From an uncultured Planctomycetaceae bacterium (GTDB lineage Bacteria > Planctomycetota > Planctomycetia > Planctomycetales > Planctomycetaceae), in the NCBI GenBank assembly GCA_943787265.1, contig CALSLT010000021.1:216001-280000 (forward strand): a DNA stretch of 64,000 nt, written 5' to 3'. The position numbers and the translations under genes were made by a program. Positions 27,191 to 34,989 of this stretch are shown here, piece after piece; the first letter of the stretch is position 1; each line of letters opens with the position of its first letter. The notes under the pieces are model-generated. The model saw only the letters and a program-made list of their open reading frames with translations, had not been told where the DNA came from and made no database searches.

Positions 27191-28798
27191 ATGAGCAATA
27201 CGCTTCTCAATTCGCTGTGGGTTCTCGGTTGCGCTGTCATGGTTTTTTCCATGCAGGCTGGTTTTCTGTGCCTCGAGTCCGGACTGACTCGAAGTAAGAA
27301 TTCGATCAACGTCGCGATGAAGAATCTGACCGACTTCTCGATTTCGTTGCTGTTGTTCTGGGCGTTCGGTTTTGCCGTGATGTACGGGGCGTCGCGCGGT
27401 GGATGGATTGGGGCCGGTCAGTTCTTTCCGTCCTTGGGCGAAAGTTCTTTGGAGCTGGCCGCGTTCTTCATCTATCAGGCGATGTTTTGTGCTACGGCGG
27501 CAACCATTGTGTCCGGGGCCGTTGCAGAGCGAATGAGATTCTTCAGCTACGTGCTGGTGACAGTTGTCATTTCAGGAGTCGTATATCCCGTCGTCGGACA
27601 TTGGGTGTGGGGCGGCGCAGTTGCCGAAGGAGTTGGCTGGTTGGCGTCGCTGGGCTTTGTCGATTTCGCAGGCTCGACTGTCGTGCATGGAGTTGGTGCA
27701 TGGGCAGCGTTGGCGGCCGTGCTCGTTATTGGTCCTCGGACTGGTCGATTCGATGCACCCGCAAAGTCGCGAGCAATTGCGGGAAGCAACCTGCCGATGG
27801 CAATGCTGGGGACTCTGCTTCTGTGGATGGGGTGGATCGGCTTTAACGGCGGAAGTACGCTCGCGATGAACGAGCAGGTCGCCGGCATCATTTGCAACAC
27901 TCTGCTGGCCGCGTCAGCGGGAATCGTAACGGTGATGTCTGTCGGAGCTTTGAAAGGAAAACATCCGGATGTGAATCAGGCAATCAACGGATCGCTGGCA
28001 GGATTGGTCGCGATCACGGCAGGCTGTCACGCTGTTACTTCGCTTTCTGCAGTCATCATCGGAGGAACAGCGGCGGTGGTCATGCTGGTGTGCAGCCGGC
28101 TGCTGCAACGCTACCAGATTGACGACACCATTGGCGCGATTCCTGTTCATGGTTTTGCCGGACTGTGGGGCACGCTGGCTGTCGCGATATTCGGCGACCT
28201 CGACGTACTGAATACCGGGCTTTCACGGTGGGAGCAGATTCAGATTCAGACACTCGGGTGTGCCGCCGCTTTCAGTGCGACATTCGGCGTCACGTATTGC
28301 TTTCTTCGTCTGGTAAACAGCGTTTCTCCGCTTCGTGTTTCCAAACACGATGAAGAAGTTGGTCTGAATATTTCAGAGCATCATGCCTCCACTGAAGCAC
28401 TTGATCTGGTTCAGGAAATGGAGATGCAACGACGTTCTGGAGACTTTACCAAGAAGGTGCATTGCGAATCGGGGAGCGAATTAGGTCAGGTGGCCGCGCA
28501 GTACAACCGGGTGTTGGACAGAGTCAGCGAAGAATCGGCGACGGCTGCGTTTATGGCGAGGACGGCCGATGCTGCGCGGAGTGCCGCGGAATCGGCTAAC
28601 CAGGAACTCGTCGAACGGGTCGCGGAACTTCGTGAGTTCAATGAACTTGCTGAGGGGCGAGAGCTGAAGATGGTCGACCTGAAGAAGGAAGTGAATCAAC
28701 TGCTCGCTGGTGCTGGCGATAGCGAAAAATATGTTGTGGATTTCTCCGACGAGAGCGAACTCGTTGACGCCTCCGGTGGGAGGTCCGAATCGTTATGA
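27191..28798 (+). CDS. amt: Ammonium transporter (Amt) with C-terminal cytoplasmic signalling extension
   Basis: A 535-residue protein; ATG 27191 directly opens the first membrane helix, so I prefer it to the longer open frame from 27140. Residues about 1-395 are Amt: FCLESGLTRSKNSINVAMKN, the pore-region VDFAGSTVVHGVGAWAA (conserved Asp and first twin His), WIGFNGGS, and DDTIGAIPVHGFAGLWG (second twin His). The pore residues look intact. Instead of ending there, about 140 residues follow with a HAMP-like segment (SGSELGQVAAQYNRVLDRV), a long coiled coil, and an LREFNELAEGRELKMVDLKK motif, a type usually found in histidine kinase linkers. Its stop overlaps the kinase start at 28795 (ATGA). 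A transporter-sensor role is inferred. Confidence 0.9.
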   Translation: MSNTLLNSLWVLGCAVMVFSMQAGFLCLESGLTRSKNSINVAMKNLTDFSISLLLFWAFGFAVMYGASRGGWIGAGQFFPSLGESSLELAAFFIYQAMFCATAATIVSGAVAERMRFFSYVLVTVVISGVVYPVVGHWVWGGAVAEGVGWLASLGFVDFAGSTVVHGVGAWAALAAVLVIGPRTGRFDAPAKSRAIAGSNLPMAMLGTLLLWMGWIGFNGGSTLAMNEQVAGIICNTLLAASAGIVTVMSVGALKGKHPDVNQAINGSLAGLVAITAGCHAVTSLSAVIIGGTAAVVMLVCSRLLQRYQIDDTIGAIPVHGFAGLWGTLAVAIFGDLDVLNTGLSRWEQIQIQTLGCAAAFSATFGVTYCFLRLVNSVSPLRVSKHDEEVGLNISEHHASTEALDLVQEMEMQRRSGDFTKKVHCESGSELGQVAAQYNRVLDRVSEESATAAFMARTADAARSAAESANQELVERVAELREFNELAEGRELKMVDLKKEVNQLLAGAGDSEKYVVDFSDESELVDASGGRSESL

Positions 28799-30684
28799 AG
28801 TCTCCGATCGATGATTCGAAGGTTGACCGCCGAGCCAGCGTGGTGGGCATCATCAAAACCGCTTTGCGGGAACCAATCGTTCTGGCCCTGCTGGTTCTGT
28901 TTGCCGGCGCTGCGGTGATGATTCATGGGCAGCATTCGAGAATCCAGGCCGACCATGTTGCAGCTTCTGCGTTGCGCGATGCGGCGAGATATTCAGAAGT
29001 CGTTCGTGAATTCCGAACGCTCTATACCTCAGAAGTAGTAAAGCCTGCGAAGCTTGCGGGACTCAGTGTCTCTCACGATTACATGGGGAAGGAAGGGACG
29101 ATTCCTTTGCCTGCCACGCTGAGCATGGTTCTCGGAAACCGAATTGCTGGAAGAAAACACGGCGGAGCGACGCAGCTATACAGTAATTTCCCATTTCCCT
29201 GGCGCGAGGAGTCAGGTGGGCTGGCAGATGAATTTGCTCGAGATGCCTGGGAAGCTTTAAACGAAAATCCGACTGAGCCTTTCTGGCGAGTTGAGAGTGT
29301 CGACGGCTTGCCGTCTTTGAGGTACGCGACTGCGGACCTGATGCGGTCTGATTGTGTGCAGTGTCATAATACTCATGATCAGTCGCCAAAAACGGATTGG
29401 AAAGTCGGCGACGTTCGAGGCGTTCTTGAGGTGGTCGCGCCGTTGGATCAGGCACTCGCCGAAACCGAAGCGGCTCGTCGCGATTTCGCTTTACTGATTG
29501 CCGGTCTGTTCATTCCGGGGTTGATTACTGTTGTGTTGGTCGTGGCTCGGCTGCGACATGCGTCGCATAAATTGCAGTCTGCGAACGGGGAGCTTCACGA
29601 AGAGAACCTGCAGCGGTTGAAGACCGAAGAGCAGATGAAAACTCTGAATGAATCCTTACAAAGGCGGGCTGACGAACTGCAACGTTCCAGGATCGCCGCC
29701 CTGAACATGATGCGTGATTCAGGAATGGCCGAGCGGCAGCAGCGGGAAGTTGCGGAACAGTTGAGTCAGGCAAACGATGAGCTCGAACAAGTGATTGCCG
29801 AACGCGAGCGCGGCGAGTTGGAACGCGAAAAAATGCACCACATGCTGGTGGAAGCGTCTCGCGAGGCAGGCATGGCTGAAGTTGCCACCGGAGTGCTGCA
29901 CAACGTTGGGAATGTGCTTAACAGTGTGAATGTGTCGGCGACTCTACTGATGGACGAACTGCGCGGGAGTCGTGTGAGCAGTCTTGTGAGAGTGTCCGAC
30001 GAAATCGCAAAACACCATGACGATTTAGCAGATTTTGTCACAGTGGACGAAAGAGGAAAGCATCTGCCGCGTCTGATGGGACAACTGTCGGGCAGCTTGC
30101 AGAACGAGCGCGATTCGCAGGTTCAGGAACTTCAGTCGCTGATTGAAAACGTTGAGCACATCAAAGAAATCGTCAACACACAGCAGTCGCATGCGACGGT
30201 TGGCGGCGCGCGGGAAATGTTGCAGCTCGTCGATCTGGTTCACGAAGCGGTCAAAATGAATGGGCCGACGATTGCACGACACGACGTTCAAGTCGTGTAT
30301 GAGCTTGATGATGTTCCTGCTGTGTCCAGCGAGCGGCACAAGATCCTGCAGATTCTTGTCAACTTGATTGGCAACGCCGTCGGAGCGACCAAGGAATGCG
30401 AACACGAGCCGCCGACCATCCATCTGTCCGTGGCGACCGATGGCGACAACGTCTGCGCCAGAGTGCGTGACAACGGAACGGGGATCGCTCCAGAAAACCT
30501 GAACAGAATATTTACACACGGTTTTACTACGAAGGCAGACGGTCATGGGTTCGGCTTGCACAGCAGTGCGCTGGCCGCTCAGGACCTTAAAGGCTCTCTT
30601 TCAGTACACAGTGACGGACCGGGATGCGGCGCCGAATTCATCCTGCAGATTCCAGTCCGTGAGGATTCAGAATGCAAAGTTTAG
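28795..30684 (+). CDS. Sensor histidine kinase with periplasmic c-heme (Tll0287/DUF3365-like) domain
   Basis: A 629-residue membrane kinase. TM1 is at about 26-44 and TM2 at about 231-251; the periplasmic domain between has the DUF3365/Tll0287 features, including a c-type heme motif CVQCH at 187-191. A long coiled coil (about 255-355) leads to the H-box ATGVLHNVGNVLNSVNVS with His369, of the less common LHNVGN type. The HATPase domain follows with NLIGNAVGA (N-box), DNGTGIAPENL (G1), GFTTKADGHGFGLH (F/G2) and GCGAEFILQIP. All catalytic motifs are present. It overlaps the Amt gene by 4 bases and the next gene by 13. It should pass phosphate to a receiver, most likely in the next protein. Confidence 0.9.
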   Translation: MKSPIDDSKVDRRASVVGIIKTALREPIVLALLVLFAGAAVMIHGQHSRIQADHVAASALRDAARYSEVVREFRTLYTSEVVKPAKLAGLSVSHDYMGKEGTIPLPATLSMVLGNRIAGRKHGGATQLYSNFPFPWREESGGLADEFARDAWEALNENPTEPFWRVESVDGLPSLRYATADLMRSDCVQCHNTHDQSPKTDWKVGDVRGVLEVVAPLDQALAETEAARRDFALLIAGLFIPGLITVVLVVARLRHASHKLQSANGELHEENLQRLKTEEQMKTLNESLQRRADELQRSRIAALNMMRDSGMAERQQREVAEQLSQANDELEQVIAERERGELEREKMHHMLVEASREAGMAEVATGVLHNVGNVLNSVNVSATLLMDELRGSRVSSLVRVSDEIAKHHDDLADFVTVDERGKHLPRLMGQLSGSLQNERDSQVQELQSLIENVEHIKEIVNTQQSHATVGGAREMLQLVDLVHEAVKMNGPTIARHDVQVVYELDDVPAVSSERHKILQILVNLIGNAVGATKECEHEPPTIHLSVATDGDNVCARVRDNGTGIAPENLNRIFTHGFTTKADGHGFGLHSSALAAQDLKGSLSVHSDGPGCGAEFILQIPVREDSECKV

Positions 30685-32417
30685 CAGTGGACACCAATCG
30701 TCGAGTGCTCGTTATCGATGACAATGCAGCGATTCACGATGACTTTCGAAAGATCCTCGTCCCCAATCGAGATACGGCTGAATTGGAAGACGCTGAGGCA
30801 GCATTCTTTGGTGTTCCCGTTGATTCTTTGCCAGGACTCGATTTCGAGCTCGACTCGGCTCATCAGGGAAAGGACGGCTTCGAACTGGTAAAGACTGCTG
30901 TGGTTGAAGAACGCCCTTATGCAATGGCGTTTGTCGATATGCGGATGCCTCCAGGGTGGGACGGATTGACGACAATCGAGCATCTATGGAAAGCCGATCC
31001 CGATCTGCAGGTCGGGATTTGCACCGCTTATTCAGACAAGTCCTGGGGCGACATTTGCGAACGACTCGGCAAGAGCGATCAGCTATTGATTCTGAAGAAG
31101 CCGTTCGACAACACAGAAGTCAGTCAGTTGGCACTCGCCTTGACCGAGAAGTGGATGTTGCAGCGGAAGGCACGGCTCAAACAGAGCGAACTGGAGATGC
31201 TCGTCCGGGAACGCATGGTTGAGATCCGGGCGAAGGATGCGGCACTTCAGCAGAAACAAAAACTCGAAGCGATCGGTTCGCTGGCGAGCGGGGTCGCTTA
31301 CGAATTCAATAATCTGTTGCAGGCGATTCTGGGGTACACCCGGTTTGCTCAGGAAGGATTGAGTGCCGAAGATTCTCGATTTAAGGATCTTGAGCAGGTG
31401 CGTAAGGCCGGCGATCAGGCTGCTGCGCTGGCGTCGCAACTTCTCAATTTCGCGCGTGAAGACAAAGGAGAACCGGCAGCCGTCAATGCACGGGCTGCGC
31501 TTTCGGATTTGGCGAGTCTATTGAAACCGATCATCGGCATGCAGATAGCAATGTCGGTCGAGCTGCCAACGGGTAACCCGCATGTGATGGTCGAGGCTGA
31601 CGGTCTTCAACAGGCGTTGATGTCACTTTGTGTCAACGCACGCGATGCCATGCCATGTGGAGGCGAATTGAAAATACGGTGCGAGATGGTCAATCCCTCG
31701 CCAGAGCAATTCAGTGTCCACGGAATCGATGATGCTGTGTCTTACGCGCGGTTTACGATCGAGGATACAGGGATGGGGATGCGAGACGGTCAGATCGATC
31801 GCATCTTTGAACCGTTCTTCACGACGAAGGAAGTCGGACAAGGTGCTGGACTGGGGCTGGCGATCGTCCACGGGTTTGTCAAACGCCACGACGGACTGAT
31901 TGACGTCACCACCGATGTCGGTTTGGGGACGACGTTTCATCTTTTCTTGCCGTTGACGGACCCTGCGGTGTCGAACTCGTCGCCATGCAACGTTGAGCAA
32001 GTGTCCGGTGGTTCGGAAACGTTACTACTGGCTGAGGTTGATCCGGTAGTTCGCAAAGTGCATGGCCGAATTCTCAATCGTGCCGGCTACAAAGTGATGC
32101 TCGCCGAAAATGGTTCCGACGCCGTCAAATTATTCAGAGCCAATCGGGAAGAAATCTCTTTGACAATTCTTGACATCATCATGCCCGACATGACTGGTCG
32201 CGAGATCTGCGACAGAATTCGAGATGTTGCCCCGGAAGCCTCCGCCATGTTTTGCACGAGTCACGATCCGGCTTCGCCGCAGAGCGAAGGACTTCTGGAT
32301 GACGATATGACGCTCATCATGAAGCCGGTTGAGGCTGATGTCCTGCTGAAGGCAGTTCGAGACGAGCTGAACAACGCAGCAGATGATGCAACTCTTGAAC
32401 GCGTCGGCCCCTGCTAA
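30672..32417 (+). CDS. REC - pseudo-histidine kinase - REC hybrid protein
   Basis: A 581-residue cytoplasmic protein starting inside the end of the kinase gene. REC1 (about 10-150) has VLVIDDN, phospho-acceptor Asp89 (AFVDMRMPP) and LKKPF. A coiled coil leads to a DHp domain of the NtrB-like class, where the expected GxAHxFNN is GVAYEFNNLL: the phospho-accepting His is Tyr210 (codon TAC at 31299). The HATPase domain looks complete (SLCVNARDA, EDTGMGM, FEPFFTTKEVGQGAGLGL). REC2 follows (LLLAEVDP, TILDIIMPDM with the acceptor Asp, LIMKPV). It could take phosphate from the upstream kinase at either REC. With the His missing it may not autophosphorylate. Confidence 0.9.
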   Translation: MQSLAVDTNRRVLVIDDNAAIHDDFRKILVPNRDTAELEDAEAAFFGVPVDSLPGLDFELDSAHQGKDGFELVKTAVVEERPYAMAFVDMRMPPGWDGLTTIEHLWKADPDLQVGICTAYSDKSWGDICERLGKSDQLLILKKPFDNTEVSQLALALTEKWMLQRKARLKQSELEMLVRERMVEIRAKDAALQQKQKLEAIGSLASGVAYEFNNLLQAILGYTRFAQEGLSAEDSRFKDLEQVRKAGDQAAALASQLLNFAREDKGEPAAVNARAALSDLASLLKPIIGMQIAMSVELPTGNPHVMVEADGLQQALMSLCVNARDAMPCGGELKIRCEMVNPSPEQFSVHGIDDAVSYARFTIEDTGMGMRDGQIDRIFEPFFTTKEVGQGAGLGLAIVHGFVKRHDGLIDVTTDVGLGTTFHLFLPLTDPAVSNSSPCNVEQVSGGSETLLLAEVDPVVRKVHGRILNRAGYKVMLAENGSDAVKLFRANREEISLTILDIIMPDMTGREICDRIRDVAPEASAMFCTSHDPASPQSEGLLDDDMTLIMKPVEADVLLKAVRDELNNAADDATLERVGPC

Positions 32418-32503
32418 GTCGCCGTGCGATCCGCGACCAGGTTGATCAACGCGAGCGTTGCCATCTCCAACGGCCGTTCGCGAATAGCGAACGACCAGTC
32501 CGC

Positions 32504-32638
32504 TTTGGCGCGGAGCTTGTTGATCGTCTTTGCAACTTCGGTTGCAGTCAGTATGTCGTGTTTGTCTGCGTCGAGGAACTGAAAGAGGAGCTTAAAGACG
32601 GGAAAGTGTCTTGCGGGGCTCTGGCGACTCAGATTACC
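32504..32638 (-). pseudogene. Decayed copy of the EF-hand tail of the redoxin/Cu-monooxygenase gene
   Basis: The minus-strand translation here reads SPARHFPVFKLLFQFLDADK and then ATEVAKTINKLRAK, which aligns with the last 40 residues of the gene at 34990-37074 (PAKHLPVFKLLDGNKDN, ADEVAKTINKLR). The match has a three-residue insertion and several substitutions. No start, signal or upstream domain remains; the open frame (32414-32785) upstream of it is not family-like. It is best read as the remnant of a duplicated or rearranged gene. The hybrid kinase ends at its downstream edge, and the WD40 gene lies between it and the intact gene. Confidence 0.75.
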
Positions 32639-32900
32639 ACGTACTCCGACTAGTCCACTGACGTGGGGGAAGGGTTCCGCGCGAGCTCTTGACAGGGCGG
32701 AAATTACAATGCATGCCCTCCCGATAGTGGAGCGGAGAGGGGGTGAGGCGTCGCGCCGTGATACCACTCCACAAGCATGCTGCACCGTACCAAACGGCTA
32801 GCGACCGCCACCGGATGCTCGTCCGAGTCGTCATAGAAGATGTCTGCGGTTGCCTCCTAGGCCGTCGTGCCTGACACTGTCGGCCTTTCGCTAACCGATG

Positions 32901-32905
32901 AGGAG
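32901..32905 (+). promoter_or_regulatory. Shine-Dalgarno AGGAG deciding the WD40 gene start
   Basis: AGGAG lies seven bases before ATG 32913. The upstream in-frame ATG at 32898 contains this site in its own codons, so 32913 is the better start. Confidence 0.7.
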
Positions 32906-32912
32906 ACTTTTG

Positions 32913-34613
32913 ATGAGAGCACTGCTGCCGTCACTGCTGGTCGTTGGGATGCTCGGCTGTACTGCCGCCAGGGGGGCCGAGCCGTTGACGCTCAAAGGAC
33001 ATCGTTTTGGTGTCGAGTGCGTGGCGTTCAGCCTGGATGGGAAGCGACTGGCGACGGCGAGCGGGGACAAGACGGTCAGAGTGTGGGACGCGACCACGGG
33101 GAAAGTGACGCTCATGTTTATAGGACACACCGGCGGAGTCTCGGGTGTGTCGTTCAGCCCGGACCGGAAGCGACTGGCCTCGGGGAGTGAGGATCAAACG
33201 GTGATATTGCGGGACGCAGCGGCGGGGGGAGAAACGCTCACGCTCAGAGGACACACTAACACTGTTTTCAGCGTGGCGTTCAGCCCGGACGGAAAGCGGC
33301 TGGCCTCGGCGAGTCAGGACACGACGGTGAAGGTGTGGGACGCAACCACGGGGCAGGAGACGCTCACGATCAACACAGACACCACCATCTTTCCATACTA
33401 CACCGTCTTCGGCGTGGCGTTCAGTCCGGACGGGAAGCGGCTGGCTTCGGCGAGTGAGGACAGGATGGTGAGAGTGTGGGACGCAAACACGGGGCAGGAG
33501 ACGCTTACGCTCAAAGGACACACCGACAGTGTCATGGGCGTATCGTTCAGCCCGGACGGGAAGTGGCTGGCCTCGGCGAGTGGTGACAAGACGGTGAAGG
33601 TGTGGGACGCAGCCACGGGGCAGGAGTCGCTCACGCTGAAAGGACGCACCGATGTTATCCGCGACGTGGCGTACAGCCCGGACGGCACACGGTTGGCGTC
33701 AGCAAGCGACGACAAGACCGTCAAGTTGTGGGACGCGACCACAGGGCGGGAGATACTCACACTCAAAGGGCACCGCTACATAGTCTACAGCGTGTCGTTC
33801 AGCCCGGACGGTAAGCGACTGGCCTCGGCTAGTTCAGACAGGACAGTGAAGGTGTGGGACCTCGTCACTGGGCAGCAGACAGTCTCGATGGAAGGAAGCT
33901 ATCGGGTGGCGTTCAGTCCGGACGGGAAGCGGCTGGTCTCGCCGGGTGGAAGCGGGATCAGAGTATTTGATCCGGAAGTGGGGGGGCGCGCGTTGTTCCA
34001 TCTCATGGGACACCTCAGCAGTGTGAACTGCCTGGTATTCAGCCTCGACGGCAAGTGGCTGGCCTCGGCGAGTGATGACGATACGGTGATCGTGTGGGAC
34101 GCGGCTACGCGGGATCCCGTGACGCTGAACGGACACACCGGAAAGGTTTACGGCGTGGCGTTCAGCCGGGACGGAAAGCGGTTGGCCTCGGCGAGCCAGG
34201 ACGAGACGGTGAAGGTGTGGGACACGGCTACCTGGCAGGAATCGCTCACGCTGAAAGGACATACCAATCTTGTTTGGGACGTGGCATTCAGCCCGGACGG
34301 GAAGTGGCTGGCTTCGGCGGGCGCGGATGGGACGGTCAAGGTGTGGTCGGTGGCCACGGGGCGGGAGTCGCTCACGCTGGAAGGACACGCAGGCTCGGTC
34401 AATAGCGTGGCGTTCAGCCCGGACGGGAAGCGGCTGGCGACAGCGAGTGAGGACACGACGGTGAAGTTGTGGGACTCGGCTACGGGGCGGGAGTCGCGGA
34501 CGCTGGAAGGACACACCGACTGGGTCAGTAGCGTGGTGTTCAGCCCGGATGGGAAGCGGCTGGCGACAGCGAGCTGGGACAAGACGGTGACGCTGTGGGA
34601 CGTCGCACCGTGA
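32913..34613 (+). CDS. Exported WD40-repeat protein, 13 repeats
   Basis: A 566-residue protein. The N-terminus (MRALLPSLLVVGMLGCTAA) is a signal peptide with a possible, not ideal, lipobox before Cys16. The rest is an array of about 13 WD40 repeats of about 42 residues, each with a VAFSPDGKRLASAS-type segment and a VKVWDATTGQ-type end; variants include VILRDAAAGG, IRVFDPEVGG and VKVWSVATGR. Thirteen or fourteen blades suit two seven-bladed propellers. The blades are very alike in DNA too: gcgttcagcccggacgg and close variants recur through the gene. G-rich codon use differs from the neighbours. No catalytic domain is present, so binding or scaffolding at the membrane is likely. Confidence 0.9.
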   Translation: MRALLPSLLVVGMLGCTAARGAEPLTLKGHRFGVECVAFSLDGKRLATASGDKTVRVWDATTGKVTLMFIGHTGGVSGVSFSPDRKRLASGSEDQTVILRDAAAGGETLTLRGHTNTVFSVAFSPDGKRLASASQDTTVKVWDATTGQETLTINTDTTIFPYYTVFGVAFSPDGKRLASASEDRMVRVWDANTGQETLTLKGHTDSVMGVSFSPDGKWLASASGDKTVKVWDAATGQESLTLKGRTDVIRDVAYSPDGTRLASASDDKTVKLWDATTGREILTLKGHRYIVYSVSFSPDGKRLASASSDRTVKVWDLVTGQQTVSMEGSYRVAFSPDGKRLVSPGGSGIRVFDPEVGGRALFHLMGHLSSVNCLVFSLDGKWLASASDDDTVIVWDAATRDPVTLNGHTGKVYGVAFSRDGKRLASASQDETVKVWDTATWQESLTLKGHTNLVWDVAFSPDGKWLASAGADGTVKVWSVATGRESLTLEGHAGSVNSVAFSPDGKRLATASEDTTVKLWDSATGRESRTLEGHTDWVSSVVFSPDGKRLATASWDKTVTLWDVAP

Positions 34614-34989
34614 CACCAATCAACCAGACCAGCAGGCTACGAAGCTCTTCCTGGCATGATTCAAGGAAGCCGCGTCTTTAGTTTGTGTGTCGCAGAGTGG
34701 CCCAGACAATCCGTAGACGTTGTCTGGGTGACGAAGCCACAAGAGGGCAAGGAGCCGGATTGAGACTTGAACCGTGCTGTCAGGTCACTCAGGAAATCTG
34801 CTGACGCTGCCTTGCGCGTGGGCTCGAAAGAGCCTTCGGGGCGGCGCAGACGCGAGAGTCATCAACCGAAGCTACACGTCGATTTTCAACGAACTCTTGG
34901 TGCTGCGCGCCCCTGATTGACGAGCGATCAGGACCACCCATGACTTAGCTTATTTGGCAAAGTTTTAAACATGCTTGGACGCTGCAGAT
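34614..34989. other. 376-bp convergent intergenic region with one hairpin
   Basis: It lies between the WD40 gene (plus) and the redoxin/monooxygenase gene (minus). Except for the hairpin at 34701-34728 I see nothing recognisable. Confidence 0.6.
34701..34728. terminator. Inverted repeat, possible terminator without a T-run
   Basis: CCCAGACAA (34701-34709) and TTGTCTGGG (34720-34728) form a perfect 9-bp stem with a 10-base loop. No T-run follows on either strand, so it is either a Rho-type or processing hairpin or a dispersed palindrome. Confidence 0.4.
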
